Source: Solea solea (taxonomy: Eukaryota > Chordata > Actinopteri > Pleuronectiformes > Soleidae). Taken from it: DNA of 64,000 nucleotides. Below are positions 36,201 to 49,829 of this stretch, piece after piece; positions within the stretch are counted from its first letter, which is position 1, and each line of letters opens with the position of its first letter. The notes beneath the pieces were generated by a model, which was not told the DNA's origin, ran no database searches, and saw nothing but the letters and a program-made list of their open reading frames with translations. The stretch lies in NCBI RefSeq assembly GCF_958295425.1, contig NC_081154.1:11940938-12004937 (forward strand), written 5' to 3'. The position numbers were made by a program, and so were the translations under genes.

Positions 36201-36732
36201 ACACACACTCAGGCGCACGCAGGCAGGAAAGAGGAGAAAGCCAGAGAGGAGAACCGCAGCTGCATGATGGGGATATTCTGCCTGCGTGGGCTCTGTCGCT
36301 GAGCTGCCCGGAGTTCAGCCACAGTATGTGTGTGTGTGAGGGACTGGGTGTGTGTGTGTGTGTGTGTGTGTGAGTTTATGTGTATGCATGTTTGAGTGAG
36401 TGAGTGAGAGACTCTTGCAGATACCGTGTGGAGAAAGGGGAGCAGAGGAGAGCGGGCGTAGAGGAGGGAAAGAGAGGGGGAGTGTTGACTGTTACTGGGG
36501 CTTTGAGGAACGTCACACCACTGGATCAGAGGACGCCAATGTGCAACAACTACTCCAACTACTGCTGCTGCTGCTCTGCCTGTGTGCCGCCACTTGTCTG
36601 TCCTCTTAACTTCTGCTATGGCATAGCCACCTCTTCCAGCTCGCCTCTAATCCGTTAAGGAAACGGGCATGAATGGGCACAGGCTGGGATCGTGGCTATT
36701 GCATCCTTAACATCAGTAATTCACAGTCTGAG
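36200..36732 (+). promoter_or_regulatory. insyn2a: Probable INSYN2A promoter and untranslated first exon
   Basis: A GC-richer stretch in otherwise AT-rich DNA follows a long CT tract and ends in a consensus donor (AG|gtgagt, exon end 36732). Downstream on the same strand, the INSYN2A coding exon begins with only five bases before its ATG, directly after a strong acceptor at 45460, so at least one upstream untranslated exon must exist. This region is the best candidate within 10 kb. Position, strand and splice-site quality support it; the start site itself is not visible and the left boundary is a guess. Confidence 0.5.
36349..36371. repeat. (TG)n microsatellite
   Basis: A pure TG run inside the probable INSYN2A 5' region, with shorter TG blocks just before it (36325-36338). 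Confidence 0.9.
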
Positions 36733-39700
36733 GTGAGTCGCTCCTCTCTGCTCTCATCCTCTCCTCTATTTCACCTCTCAGTCTGCAACTGCAAGAGGGA
36801 AATTCTGCTCATATAACCTCTGCTGGGGGGGAAATCCACTCACTCTGTGGGACTGAACCTGGGATCAGCCACAGGGAATGTTTTAAATGAATATGTTCCC
36901 TTTGAATCAGAAGGTCAGATATCAAAATTGTGTTGCAAATGAATTGAGTTGAATCTCAGATTGTGTAAGGCTCCCTGAGCTGGCATGAGGAATACTTCAG
37001 GCAGTGATGTGTAGGATGTGACAGTTCTGTTTCGGGAAAGTTTAAAGACGAAAATGTTTGAAATCTTGATTAAACATGTGTGGATAGGGAGAAGTGTTTG
37101 CCGTTGCTAGCTGACATTAATTAGATGTGGCGGGTCAAGTTCCTGGGTTTGAGAGGATTTTGATGCACACTTAATCTGACTGGTTTGGCATATAGAGCTG
37201 AAACAGACCTTGCGTACGAGGGCTTGCATGATGCTGCATTTCCTCTCAGTTTTGCAGCTGAGTGAGCGCTACATAAAACAGACAGATATGTGAACCAAAA
37301 TAATTGTTTCCATGAATGCTCTGGTCCCATATGTGGTGGCAACAGATCACTTGCAGCAGAGAGGAATATGTAATGAGAGCTGGGCATCAGACGAAGGACC
37401 TTAACTAAAGACTAATCTAGATTAATGGACTGGGTAAACTCGCCATCTTCACAGAGACTATGTGTATGTGCACGAATGCAGAAAGGTGTGTGTGCGTGTG
37501 TGCTTGATTGCATACATGTGAATGTGCAGGAGACAGAAAGAGAGATTCATAGATGCATCTCATCTCAACTGTCCTTCAGACGCCACACAGAACACATGTC
37601 ACTCCCCCTCACCCCCACGAAATCCCTGCCATCACTCCCCGTCTCCCCTCCAACCCTCTTGCACATCATCACTCTGATACAATCTCCCCTCTGCTCTCCT
37701 TCACTTTCAGCAGACACTGAGGAGAGAGAGAGAACTAAGGGAACCAGATGAGGAGATAAAGATAGAGGAAAAAGATATAGAGCAAAAGAAAAGAGATCGT
37801 CTGTGGCGAAAAATAATAGAAACAGGAGAGAATATTGACTTTTTTCCTTTTGTGTTTTACCATTGTCGTGATGTGACACCTAAAGTGCATACCTGCAAAC
37901 AAAGCTGCATTGACGTAATTTGGATGAAAGAAGAGAAAATGACTTATTTCTCAACTTCCATCAACGCTTGCGAGTGAAGAAGGGAAGCCTTCATGTCGCC
38001 TCTATGTGAAGTAGGCAAGGTGGTGCAGGAGCGATGGCCTAATACTTCAAAACCTATCTTCATTGTTAAGAGTACTGATATAACATGTTAAGCAGTACTT
38101 CTCCAAAGAGGAGGAGGATGAGGAAGATGCACTGTTGTGCCATATAAAAGCATACAAGAAAGCAGTGTATGCACGCCACCACTCCAATAGTAGAGAGGTA
38201 TGATGTAAGATGGAGAGGTAAGATGGAAAGGAAGGTAGAACAAAGGCAAAAGGTGCTGCACACATAACAGGAAGAGCTGGCAAGAAGAAATGTTCTGCAA
38301 CTTTTCTCTTTTTTTCTTTTACGTGACACCTGCCTCAGCAAACCATGCAAAATATGTCAGACAGCGTGAGGGTGGGAAGGTGTGAGGGAGAGTGTGGGGG
38401 TTTCCAAACGAGTGGTGAAGTGTGCGCTCACCTCCCACGGCCTCACTCGCTGGGAGGGTTACTCATTCATCCAGAAAACAAATTGCTCTCCTATGAAAGA
38501 ATGACTGCTTTTGGAACAAACCAGATGTTACCTTTCATGTGCTAATGGGATTATTCATTAAGAGTCTGATTTTTTTTTCTTTTTCGGTCCCTTCTTTCCA
38601 TGAGAGCGCCACAACAGCACCACAAAGCTGAGGTGAATCTCAAGCGTCTGTTTTTGGGGGAGAAGAAGCTGTGAGTGTATGTATGGGTGATTTTAAGTGT
38701 CTGTTATGAGCAGAGGAAGACACTTTGCAGCTGCTCCCATCTGAGCATTGTTGCCAGTGTGTAAAGCATTGAGTAGGGACTCAGTCAGCTGGTGCTCTGA
38801 CAGGCCCAGAAGCAGAGGAACACAAGTTGGGAGTGTAATGCTGTAAGAAAAAGTCTAGTCTATGTTCTTCTAAGCCTATTGTTTAGTACTATATGAGATG
38901 CAACCCTTTCCAATAAAATTAATTATTTATTGATCTTTAAATTAACAGGATGGGATTTGCCCAAAATCTTTTCATAAAATAACTACGGTAGTTTTGTTCT
39001 CCCCAATAGTCCAAAACCCACACAAATTAAATTTCCACTTATATTAAAGCAAATACAGCAGCATATTATTACACCTTTGCATTTGCAAGTCTTAAATAAT
39101 AATAGAGAAATAAATAGATTTATGCAGATTTACTAATTGTTTCAGCACTAATTGTGGGTGACAGCTTTGACAAACAGTGTGACTGTTTCTTCATACAGTC
39201 TGATGATCTCAGCAGGAGGAGGTCAGTGGACCTGCAAACTGTCACGCACTTCTATTCAAGGTTTTTTGCTAAAAGCTTCACTTCATTATTGATAAAACTA
39301 AGATTAGAGCTGATCTGTCGTAGGCCCTGCACACTTAGATGGTCTTTACAAAAGTAAAAGTTAAAAATAGAACACAACAATTGATTGTATTGATTTGTTA
39401 TATTTGCTATGACATGTCTAGTCATGTGTGTGTTTTTGTCTTTTCTATGGATGATTGGAGGTATATAAATGCTCTTGGTACACGTCAACTTTGAAAATGT
39501 AGTGTATAGAAGGCAAAGAGAGAGGGAGAGCAACAGAAAAGTCAGAAGGAGAAATTACAGGGAAAGAAATTGAGGGGAGAAAAGAAAAGAACACCAAGAA
39601 GAGAGATATAATGCTCTGTAGAAAGACAAAGAGCTGAGAGAAGGAAGGAGTGATCTGGTGCATTCTGATTAGAGCAGGCAGCCTCTGCAGCATACATCCT

Positions 39701-42700
39701 TTTTCCTGAGGTCTGATCTCCATTTCGCCTGTATGTTCCCTGACGTATGGATTACAGGCTTCCTGTGAACTCAAGAAGCTCCCAAGAACCCACCTGAGTG
39801 CAGGCACAGGAAACTAACTACTGTGAGTAAGTAACTAACAGAGAAAGTCAAATTCAGTGCTTTGTTAGCACAGCATTAAAAAATAAGGCCACAATACTCA
39901 TGGCAGCACAGGCTCCATGAAAATAGCTTCAGACTAATACAGTATACTGTGTTTCATGATAGTTATTGCAAGCAGCATACACACTAGGGGTGGAAGAAAG
40001 TTTACTGATGTGTAGAGCACAGTCTAAGTGTGAGGCTGTTTATCTTGTGACACAAAGACATGCAGTCTCTCCATCACATTCATATTTTATTCCTATCTGG
40101 GCTTCAAATGCACAACTGGAAGCAATAAAAGGATTAAATTGGAAAATGTGGGAAAATGCCTTAATGCACAGAGCGTTTCAGTAATTGTGGTGCATTATGG
40201 GGATATTCTAGATGTCTGCAGATTACCAGCAAATCTATCTGAAAACAAAACAAACCCTGCATTCATTAGCAGGCATATATCTACTATTTTAACAGGTTGC
40301 CTGAGGTCAACAATGTTAGAGTTGTCCGAGTGTGAGGATTAAGAATGAAATGAAAGCTGCATCTCCAACAAATATGTTCCCGGTGTTATTTAGCCATTAC
40401 TGCAATATTACATGATAATACTTTGGAATAAAGAACCAAATGGTGTTTGGCAACAGAGTAGCAGCCCATGACGACTGAGTAACAATTACTAGAAAGACAA
40501 TCTTTTAAAATCCTGTGATTTTCAGCGCTATTCCATCTTGCAGCATTAAGCCACCATTAACTGACAAAGGATTTGCTGTGTTTGGTGTCAGACTAATGCA
40601 CTGCACTGCTGTTATCCCTCAACACTGACCTGTACAGTCAATCTCTCAGCTATATATACCCTCTCATCACACCCGGTCTTGCTGCAGCATAGAGGCAGAG
40701 GGAAAATAAAAACCCAGCAGTAAACCCCACACTATCAAATGACCTCAATGACACAACCATAAGTAAACTACAAGCCTGCATATCTGTCATTAGTGCCAAA
40801 GCAGTGTGCTCTTGAGAGACTGATCAAAAACTTCTAAGCCCCGTGTAATTATGAGCAGAACCTGACAGACGAAAGAAAGGCGGGAAACAAAACACAACAA
40901 GATAAAGATGGATTACAGTAGAGTTTGAGCTTCTGGAGCTTCTGTGGCTGTGATGACGCTGACAATTATTTGTTCAAGCATCAACTGAGACCATGCTGGG
41001 CTGTTGTGAAAAAACTGCAGTGAGAGGAGAACTGGTTTTCTGTTGATCAGGAAACACGTCTCCAATTAAAAAGTGGGTTGCAAAAATGTCAGCATTGTTT
41101 TTATTCAGCAAAAAAAACAGATGTGCTATAGTTGGAAAGTATAAGAAATGAGGGTTCTGAATAATGGAGGATGCATACAGTGCGAAAAAATATTACTACA
41201 CATCACTGTTGAACGTCTAATTATGAAAATATAGCTTTAAAATGCTGCTATAACACCATCCACTTTTCTGAAAAGGCTTTCCTCAATGGGTTGGAAGCTG
41301 GCTTTAGGATTTTGCTTCCATTCAGCCACAAGAGCATTAGTGAGGTCATTCACTGTTGTCGAGCTCAGAGTCACTTTATCCCAAAGGTATTAAAATGGGG
41401 TTGCGGTCAGAGCTATGTGCAAGCAAATCAAGATCACACCCAACTCTCTTTGACAGACAGACAGACAGACAGACGACTTTATTGTCTGTCTGTCTGTCTG
41501 TCAAAGAGAGTCAATTTGGGGCACAAATTGATGTTATGCAGAAGAGACTTTGCTTTTCTGTTCTAAATCAATCTTCACTCGAATTATCGAATGTCCTTAC
41601 TGTTTGAATATTTTCCTTTTTACTGTCAATGGTCTTTTACCATGGCTGCATGAAGCGACCCCGTTAGTCCTTTAAGACTAGCTGTGTCATTGCAATTAGA
41701 TCATGCAAGTGGGCTAAAGTATGTGATCATACAGCAAAGTGAATGACTATACTGATTATGTCTGTCACTATAATAGCAATAATTCAATTTCAAAAAAATT
41801 TATTCGTCCTCTGAGTACAATTTCAGGAAATAACAACACAAAATAAGAAATAAAAAAAAAAAAGAATGAAAAATAACTAATAAGCTCAGTACATGTACAG
41901 CCATATTTGCAGGGTTTAATCAATTCACCTGTTTTGTGATGCATACTATATTAATGAATTTTCCCTTTGGTGGAGCAGAAGCGAGAACAAATATTAGTCA
42001 GGCTCAAAGTTACGGTAGACTTGAAATCCCCTGGTTGAAGACAGCAACTCATATTCCCACCTTTAAAGATTTTATCCTGAGAAAACAAAAGTAACAACTG
42101 CCATTCGCAAAACTGCAAACTCATATGCAGTTAAAGCTAATGCAAGTAATGAGGATTGTGGTTTAAATTCACGGAGTGTTGTGTTAAATGAGCATGTGCT
42201 GGAAGAATAAAAGCCATTTCCATTAAAGAATAATTAATTACATTACTGCAGTCATCTAGACCGCCCTCACAGCACTCTAAAGTTTCAAAGAATGGCTGTA
42301 ACAAACAGGCTCAACAAATTTTCATCACATAGTATGTTTATATGACGTTAGAAAAACAAGGCCATCAGATATTATACAAATCAAATATCTCATGACATTA
42401 ATACACCCATAATGTAACGTACCTGCATATATATATACACATATACAGTCGGAGTCAAGCTAGCCTAGGCACTTTGTGCGTGTTCTATACCCCTTGTGAT
42501 TTGTCCCAGAAATAACAGACTGGGACACAGACAAAAGAAGACATCAGCAAGAAAAACAGAGCTAAATCCACACTGGTGCATTTGTTGGACTGACAAGAGA
42601 CCATATTTTTATCATCTGTCATCTTAAAGAATTAAATATTTTCAAGGTAATGGATGGTAGGAAAAACTAGCCGCCAGCTAAAGTTGTTTTTGGTCTGTGA

Positions 42701-45460
42701 TGGAATAGGTCGACTGTAAAATGCTTCATATTAACAAGGAGAAAGGGGGCATAACACCACCTAGGGTAGCAGGGGCAGACAAATGTCATTCAATCAACCG
42801 ATTCCCCGCTAGTGCTTGTATACTGGGACAAAATCAGAAGTCCAATTAAATGGCGAAACTGTGCATGGAAACCTACTGAGAGCGAGAACGCACTTGTGTC
42901 CCGAGAAAAGACCCAGATAATGACCCGACATGCCACTATGTCAGCTGTGTGAGCTGTGCTGCAAAAATAAAATCAGACGTGAACGGTGTTCACGGTGCTT
43001 CGTCATGCATGCATGACTATGACCTAGGTAGAAAATAGTGGGTCAGTGCACTTCACATACTTGGGGAAACACTAGGGTTAGGGCAACCCTAAAAAGGGGC
43101 CGTTGTCAAAGCCATGTGTGATGAGTCATGCTATTTTTTTATAGGACTGAAGGCGGTCTGCCAGCCGTAGCCCAGTGGGTAACAAATCAGATATGTAGAT
43201 TCACGGGCACATCATTGGGCCTGCGGCGTTGACATGTCAAAAGGAATCAAATGTAAGCGAGAACATGATACATTACCATGAAACTGTAGGTATTGCAGAG
43301 CCAGTGTGCAGAGAAAGGCAAGCAGAATGTAATGAGAAAACAATGCGGCCATTTGTGCTGAAAAAAAATGCATCGACGTCTCAGTATCTAATGGTGTAGA
43401 ACGGGGTGGCATCTTAAATTATTACTACAAACACACATTGTGACGTTTAAATAGGGCCCTTACTATATAGAAGCATGCACAGAACAGGTACTGTATGAAC
43501 AAGACACACAAGGTAACTGTTCAATGGTGGTAAATTGTAAATACTACTGGTGATAAAACAAATTCCTATGATGATGGACATTTCTGTAAAAATGGTAGTT
43601 GACAGACGTTGGGTATTATCCGATGATTATTCATAGTAGCCACGCATGGCCCTGCATGAGCAGCCAGTTACTCATGTAAACAGTATGTTACATTTTTCTA
43701 AAAACTCTCCGCAACAGGCAAAACAGGCCAAAATATCAGCGTTTATAAAAACCCTAGCACTCATCATGAACCTGGTAACACAGCTGTGCCGCAGCAGACA
43801 CTGCAGCTCTGAAACTGTGCTGTTGTGAGGGTATCCTGCTGCGTTTTTATGCGGACGTCACTTTGACCTGTCTGAGCTGTCACGGAGAAAAAACCCTCCC
43901 GACTGTGCAGCCCAATACCACAGGTTTGAAAATAATGAAAATGTTGACCTACAATGACTCCATACATCCTATAGGGCTCAAAGATTCAAAGCAAAGCTAC
44001 TTCATGTGACCAGGAAAATTAAGGAATAAAGGTATAGAATCATTTGTCTCTAAATAATCCATCTTTTCAATACAGTCACATTAAGTGATCAACTTTTTCT
44101 GTACTTTAGCCAGTTTGTCAGATTGGGATTTATCTGTCTGTTGACAATCAAACAAACATCTGCCAGCAGAGCAGAAAGCTACCATCTCTAACCCATCCAT
44201 GCAAGCATGCTGTGCTGCTCTCAGGCTGCGTGACAGTGCTTAGAGATTACCAGGAAATGACTCGTTCCCTTCAGGGGAGGGCGGCCAATCTTTATCACTA
44301 CGGTGTTCATTTAGCTTTAATGACTTTAGCTTTAAAGGTTTTAACATGAGTTTTTTTTTCATGGAAAACTTTCTTCTGGCGATGCTCAAAGACGACAGTG
44401 TGTCTATGAAGGCCCGTGAGGTATTTGTTGAAGATTTCTCATGCAGTGTGAGGAAGAGCAGCTCTTGCAAAGGGACTATGTCTGTTAATGACACTGTAAT
44501 ATTAGATCTTGGAGCAGATAGAGAAATATATGTACACAGCATGTTAGTATTAATTAATACAGAGCTGGGGTGATAATACAATTGAAATGACAGTGGAACT
44601 AAATGTCCATTGTATGGCCTTCAGCTACGTTAACAGATAGATTTGAAACGAAGTCATCCACTGTTGACGGAGAGCAATCATCGCAGATAAGCTGACACAG
44701 AGAGTCGTCTGATTTAGCATCTATATGAGCATGTGGAGGACTTGCTTATTATCAATCAGCAGGCAGGAGAGGAATTATTTTTCTGTCAGGCCTCAGAGGC
44801 AAACCACAGAGTTGTGATGTTGCTGCCATACCTGGGACATGAGAGAGATAATTCATTGTTCCTGCTTAAGCTGTTTCTCCTTCGGGGGGCTGTTTTACAG
44901 TTCTCTGACAAAGGTTTGTCTGTTTGCAAATATCGTTCCCATTTTCATTAGCGTTTTCTCTCTCCGTTCATTTAGAATATGGAAAATAAACAGGCGCCAT
45001 ATTCATATATGATGAGGGAAGGAATGTGATCCCAAATAGGCCAAATCATGCAGACCTATGGCGTTGTCCTAGGTATATCCACTGGTGTACTGAAACCTTT
45101 GTTTTTATATGTGTGAGATCCTCAGCTCCATTTACAAACAGTGATCTGTAGATTTTTTGTTATTTAGTTTTTGATTTAGGAATTAACCAAAAAACTAAAT
45201 TGTGATTGTATACAATTACATATGTACAGTACTTTCATGACATTACATTTGTATTTGCTTTTTAGCACGTATAATGACAAGTGCCTGATAAATTATTGAT
45301 CATGTTTTGTTAAAATTCATTAACTAATTATTCTTCCCCTCCCCTCCATAGCTAAGGGAGTATATGTGGTTTTGTTGATGGGTTGTAAAGGAACAGCCTA
45401 TGTCTAAGCTGCTCATTACCTGTGATTAACACTACTTTTTTTTTTCTATATGCCTCCTAG
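36733..45460. other. First INSYN2A intron (inferred), also DOCK1 intron
   Basis: The GACA hairpin lies here. A stretch at about 41785-41870 ends in an A-rich tail and may be a short retroposed fragment. No coding sequence recognised. Confidence 0.55.
41443..41511. repeat. Perfect hairpin built on GACA/TGTC repeats
   Basis: Two 28-bp arms (41443-41470 and 41484-41511) are exact reverse complements around a 13-base spacer. Each arm contains about five GACA units plus the unique flank actctcttt. The inclusion of the flank shows an inverted duplication rather than two chance microsatellites. Confidence 0.9.
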
Positions 45461-46697
45461 GAAACATGGTGAGCAAGGAGGGTGGCAAATGTATGCTCAC
45501 CAACTCAGAGTCTGACTCGGAGGCAGCACCGGTGCCCTCCACCTCGCTGGCACTTGAGGTGAAGTATTCCCTGGAAGCCAGCCGACAGGTGAGGAAGAGA
45601 AACAAGGCCCTGCAAGTGCGTTTCAAGGATATATGCGAGGCACAGAACGAGCAGAGGGAGGCGGAGCTGCAGGCAGCAGGGAAAGGTGGAAAGCCGATCT
45701 CATACAAAGTGGCATACCGCAAGTACATGACTGTCCCTGCCCGCAGATCCATCCCAAACGTCACGAGGAGCACAGGTGTGCAGACGTCCCCTGACCTCAA
45801 GAAACGCTATCAGACCTTTCCGTTTGAACGCAAAAAAGGCCACACCTTTAAAGACGTGGCGGCTGTGGAAACTTATAAAGGTCAGAATAACGGTTTTGTC
45901 ATGGAGGTGAAGCAGACCAAGGCTGCTGGGCAGGGTTTAGATGAGGAGGAGGAGGAGGGAGCTTGCAGGGGGAGTGGAGTCCGGAGGACCAGGGCTCTGC
46001 TCCATACTAATGAGTGCATTGCCACAGTGGAGCAGCACACTGCACCTGATGGCCTGTGCTCTGATGCTATGCTGCTCAGTTGCTCTGCAGACACAGACTG
46101 CCTTGCAGACACATCGAGAGGAAGTGGAGCCAGAGCACAGGCAGAGTACCAGCTCTGCAGTGTCCCATCGACAGCCAGGACAGGATTACAACACAGGGAG
46201 GCTGATAGAGACCGCTCTGCCAAGAGGCAACTGCTGAATCTGGAGGAGGGCTCGTCCCAAACCCTGCCGGACAGGGCCTCCAAGGTTACGGGCCCTATCG
46301 CCTGGAACTCCCTTACACAGGTGGAGTGCCTGGACAGTCCGTCTGTGCGGAGCAAACGGAAGAAAGGCCTGCAGCTTAACGGGCTGCAGAGTGAGACGCT
46401 CCCACGTTCCAGTGGAGGCTGTACAACACAGGCACAGTGCCACACAGGACAGTTGTCTGCTCGGCCTCTAAGGGGCATGGAAGAGCCTCTGTCACCCTGC
46501 GGAAGTGGTGAACCTGGTGGGGCACAACCCGACCAAACACAGGAGACCTGTAAGCAAATAGTGCCTATGAACCAGGACAGGGATGTTAAAGCACAGCTCC
46601 AGGCCATGGAAAATCTCATCAGCTCCAGCCAAGAGACCATCAAGGTGCTTCTCGGGGTCATCCAGGAATTGGAGAAGGGGGAGGCCCACAGAGAGGG
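45461..46697 (+). CDS. insyn2a: INSYN2A (FAM196A) main coding exon
   Basis: Inhibitory synaptic factor 2A is a component of the gephyrin-associated inhibitory postsynaptic density. The exon starts after a pyrimidine-rich acceptor (ctcctag); the ATG at 45466 has a good context (aaacATGG). Family hallmarks are an N-terminal MVSK, the block RKRNKALQVRFKDICEAQNE near residue 43, and YRKYMTVPARRSIPNVT followed by STGVQTSPDLKK near residues 84-112. A variable middle region is followed by a C-terminal coiled-coil-like block (MENLISSSQETIKVLLGV, VIQELEKGEAHRE). An apparent stop at 46699-46701 lies in the intron: the gtaaga donor at 46698 truncates the exon in phase 2. The gene lies antisense within a DOCK1 intron, as in mammals. 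INSYN2B was considered, but DOCK1 context and sequence favour INSYN2A. Confidence 0.93.
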
Positions 46698-46867
46698 GTA
46701 AGATATCTTATTGTCTTCTTACAGCCAGTGGTTTATGTCAGGGATGTACTGATTTTCTCTCACTATAGTGCATTAAAGAAATCACAGTCAAAAGTTATGA
46801 CCTCACCATTCAACCACCATTCAACTAAAAAAACAAATAATGCTGCCAAATCAAATATGAGGATCAT

Positions 46868-46912
46868 CCACTGTGGCGACCCATTGAGCGGGAGAAGCCG
46901 AAAGAAAGAAAA
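46868..46912 (+). repeat. SINE/MITE-tail-like fragment
   Basis: The motif ctgtggcgacccattgagcg followed by ggagaagccgaaagaaag is a common terminus of fish short repeats. Only this tail is evident; no tRNA-like head was found. Confidence 0.45.
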
Positions 46913-49510
46913 ATAAGTGATGTTACATTGCGGCTGAAAGGCCACTATTGATAACAATAATTTGCATTTAAACTGTACCCAGTTTGTATTGGTAAAAAAC
47001 GAAAAACAAAGAGCACTTTCATGATTCAGCAGGAACAGGAAAAGGACCTTCTTGATGTGTCACATTATTTCTAGATCTTTGGAAAGAGCTTCTACGTGTG
47101 ACAGTCGCTCAGTGGAGCCTTGACTGAACCACCCAAAGAGTGTCAGAAAGAGATGACAGTGGCATGTCTCTGAGAGGATGTGTCTTTCACTTGGATGTGC
47201 CCTGCAGTGCTATTACAACAGCACACTGGGCTTTTATGATGATTCCCTTTCAGATAAGATGAAGCTGCCACAGAACATATTTTGACAAATCACCTCAGTC
47301 AAATCAGCCCAAGTGGTTGGATGACCTGTCATATGAAATGTAATGACTATCCAGGGACTGGAATATATGAGACATGTTTTTTTAAACGAAAGAAAACCAG
47401 TTGAAAAAAACCATGGAAAACCTGAGTTTTTGTACTATGAAAGGGTGATGAAATGACTTGATGCAGATGGAATCAGCAGAGAGTTTCTTTTCGATTTACT
47501 ATAATGAGAATTAATACAGGCATATATTACCATAATTGATTCAATATGGCAACTTAATTTCAAAATCTTTATTAATTAAAGGTGATGTACATAAAATATG
47601 TAGATAAAAAGCTGCACTTGTACACAGTGTAACCCAGTCTTTGTGCACAAACTCATGCCCATATAATAATATTCCATTGTCTTATTTCATTAATATTTGT
47701 ATGTCATAAACAGGCAAATGATATACGTTAAATATCCACGATAAAGTGAAAGAGAGGGAGCGTAGATGGGTAGGCTGAAATTTCTTTTTTTTTTTCACTG
47801 AGAAAAATTATCCACACCGGCCGCATGCTATGGACCAAACACCAAATTAAAACATGAAATAAGTTTGTGGCCTGCAAATGAAAATCTATTTTGTGAATAG
47901 ACTGGTAATCAGTGAAAGCCAGTATTTCATTTGAACCAGTTTCCTTGATCTCTGATGACACATCATGATCATATTATGTCTAAATATAACACATTTCTTA
48001 AATGTATCACTTAAATTACAAATATGCTGAGAAGGGGAATTCTAACGTGTGATGCGTCCTTCATTGACTTATGGAAAGACTAAACTAGACATTTAACAAT
48101 TTGCCTTATCCAGCTGAATAAAATAATGTTTATCTAGCAAGTTCAAGGCCTTTAAAAAAGCCTTTAAAAAGCCATGGCCTATGAAAAAGCCATTTACCAT
48201 CCAATAGATACTGAGTGTATACAAGAAGGGCTGGAGATAGAATCTCACCATCTGAAATAGAGGATTGTCTATCCAAAGGCATGAGGCAAACAAAACAGCC
48301 AATTTGTTGAGTGAACTATTGGAGCTTGCCACTCAGATCCCAATCTGTTGGTGGCGAGGTACAGGCTGGGAAAATCTATATCATCAACATCATACTAATC
48401 TAGTGTGTCACCGTTGGGAATGGCACACACACATTGCTTATAAGAAAGGAGCACACAAGTAAAAATATTTGTGTTCCAAAGCGATTCTCAATATGAAATT
48501 GACAAACGTAAAGCTGTTATTAACAAATGACTGATCAGAGAACAGATCTTACATCAGTCTGATGTTATACCATCTAAAAAGGCAATTATCCTCTTTCAAT
48601 CTTGCACACGGCAGCCTTAATCTTTTTTATCACTATAAAAGCGTGTGTTGAGTGGAGAAAGTAAGCACACATGGTGCAGCAAGGACAGCTATCCCCCCCC
48701 CACCCCAAGAGTCGCAAAACACATCTGGCTTATCAGATGTGTCTAAAGTGGCAGGTGGAGTGGGGGTGATGGTGGAGGGATACAGGAGGAGAGGAGGTGG
48801 AGTTTGTAAATGAAAATGAGTAACTAATGTATAGAGGTGCCATCTGGTCGCAAACATAAAGAAACAATCTCACTGTGCCTCCATACAGTAATTACAGAAG
48901 CCTTTTTTGTCAGTGAGCAGCATATGCCTTTTTGCATTCCATCAGAGCCCAACTGAAGCTCTACTTCTCCCGACAAAGCACGCTCTTCCTTTGCATATTT
49001 CCAGAACGCAAAGTTGGATTTGCAGCAAGCCAAGCAAAAATTCTAATGCCGCTTTAGTCACAGTACATTAGCTTCATACCCCCTTTACATAAATGTCACT
49101 GACACAACAAATACAAGTGCCCACAGGCTATAGGTGAATTGTGAGTGCAATTACTTCTGATGTATAACTGCCTATGTTATATGACATTCATTTTTCAAGG
49201 ACTGAAAGGGTTTCATGACACGCTGCTGTGACGCAAGTGGAAATTCCACGGCTAATGTGCTCAGAAAGAAAAGAAAGCAGAGCCGCATATGAAACACATT
49301 TCAGTAGGTTAGAAGGTAAAAAAAGAGAAAAAAGAAATTCACTTTTCAGCTCGAGACTGGTCATTGTAATGATCTGTGAATTCCCCCTTTTTAGGAGGAA
49401 GACAAATGTTTGGGAAAGGAAAAATGGTGCAAAAGATGAATAATAGAGCAACAAAGTACAGTAGATGGAACCACTGGTCAGTGTATTTGGCTGTGCTTGA
49501 AGCTTTTTCT

Positions 49511-49829
49511 GTTAGAGAAAAAAATAATGAAAGGACGGGTCCAGGAATTCTTGGTAACACTTTAGATTAGGAAACACATATTCACTATTAACTAGGTGCT
49601 CACTCACATGCATAAATAGCACACTAGCCCTTTATTAGTAATTATTAGGCACGTATTAACACGTTATTCTACATAGTCTTATTCTACCTCTATTACGACA
49701 GGAATTAAGATGTTTCCTGATTAATACGTGCTTAATAATTACTAATAAAGGTAAGGTGAATATGTGTTCCCTAATCTAAAGTGTTACCAAGAATTCCTGG
49801 ACCCGTCCTTTCATTATTTTTTCTCTAAC
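49511..49829. mobile_element. Fold-back MITE with long inverted arms
   Basis: The ends are near-perfect inverted repeats, starting gttagagaaaaaa and ending ttttttctctaac, and extend inwards through gacgggtccagg and ttggtaacactttagatt. Only a one-base difference in the A/T run was noted in the first 60 bp. Further inward pairing (ctttattagtaattatta with its complement) makes most of the 319 bp palindromic. It encodes nothing. The ttggtaacacttta motif recurs in fish non-autonomous DNA elements; the superfamily was not determined. Confidence 0.75.

Noticed and set aside
45882..46661. 259-codon open frame antisense to the INSYN2A exon
   Set aside because: It is the shadow of a G+C-rich coding exon, with no recognisable protein and no splice context.
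46699..46701. Apparent stop codon ending INSYN2A at codon 412
   Set aside because: The TAA overlaps a consensus donor; the family continues with LSYRTGQDT, found in the exon at 54662.
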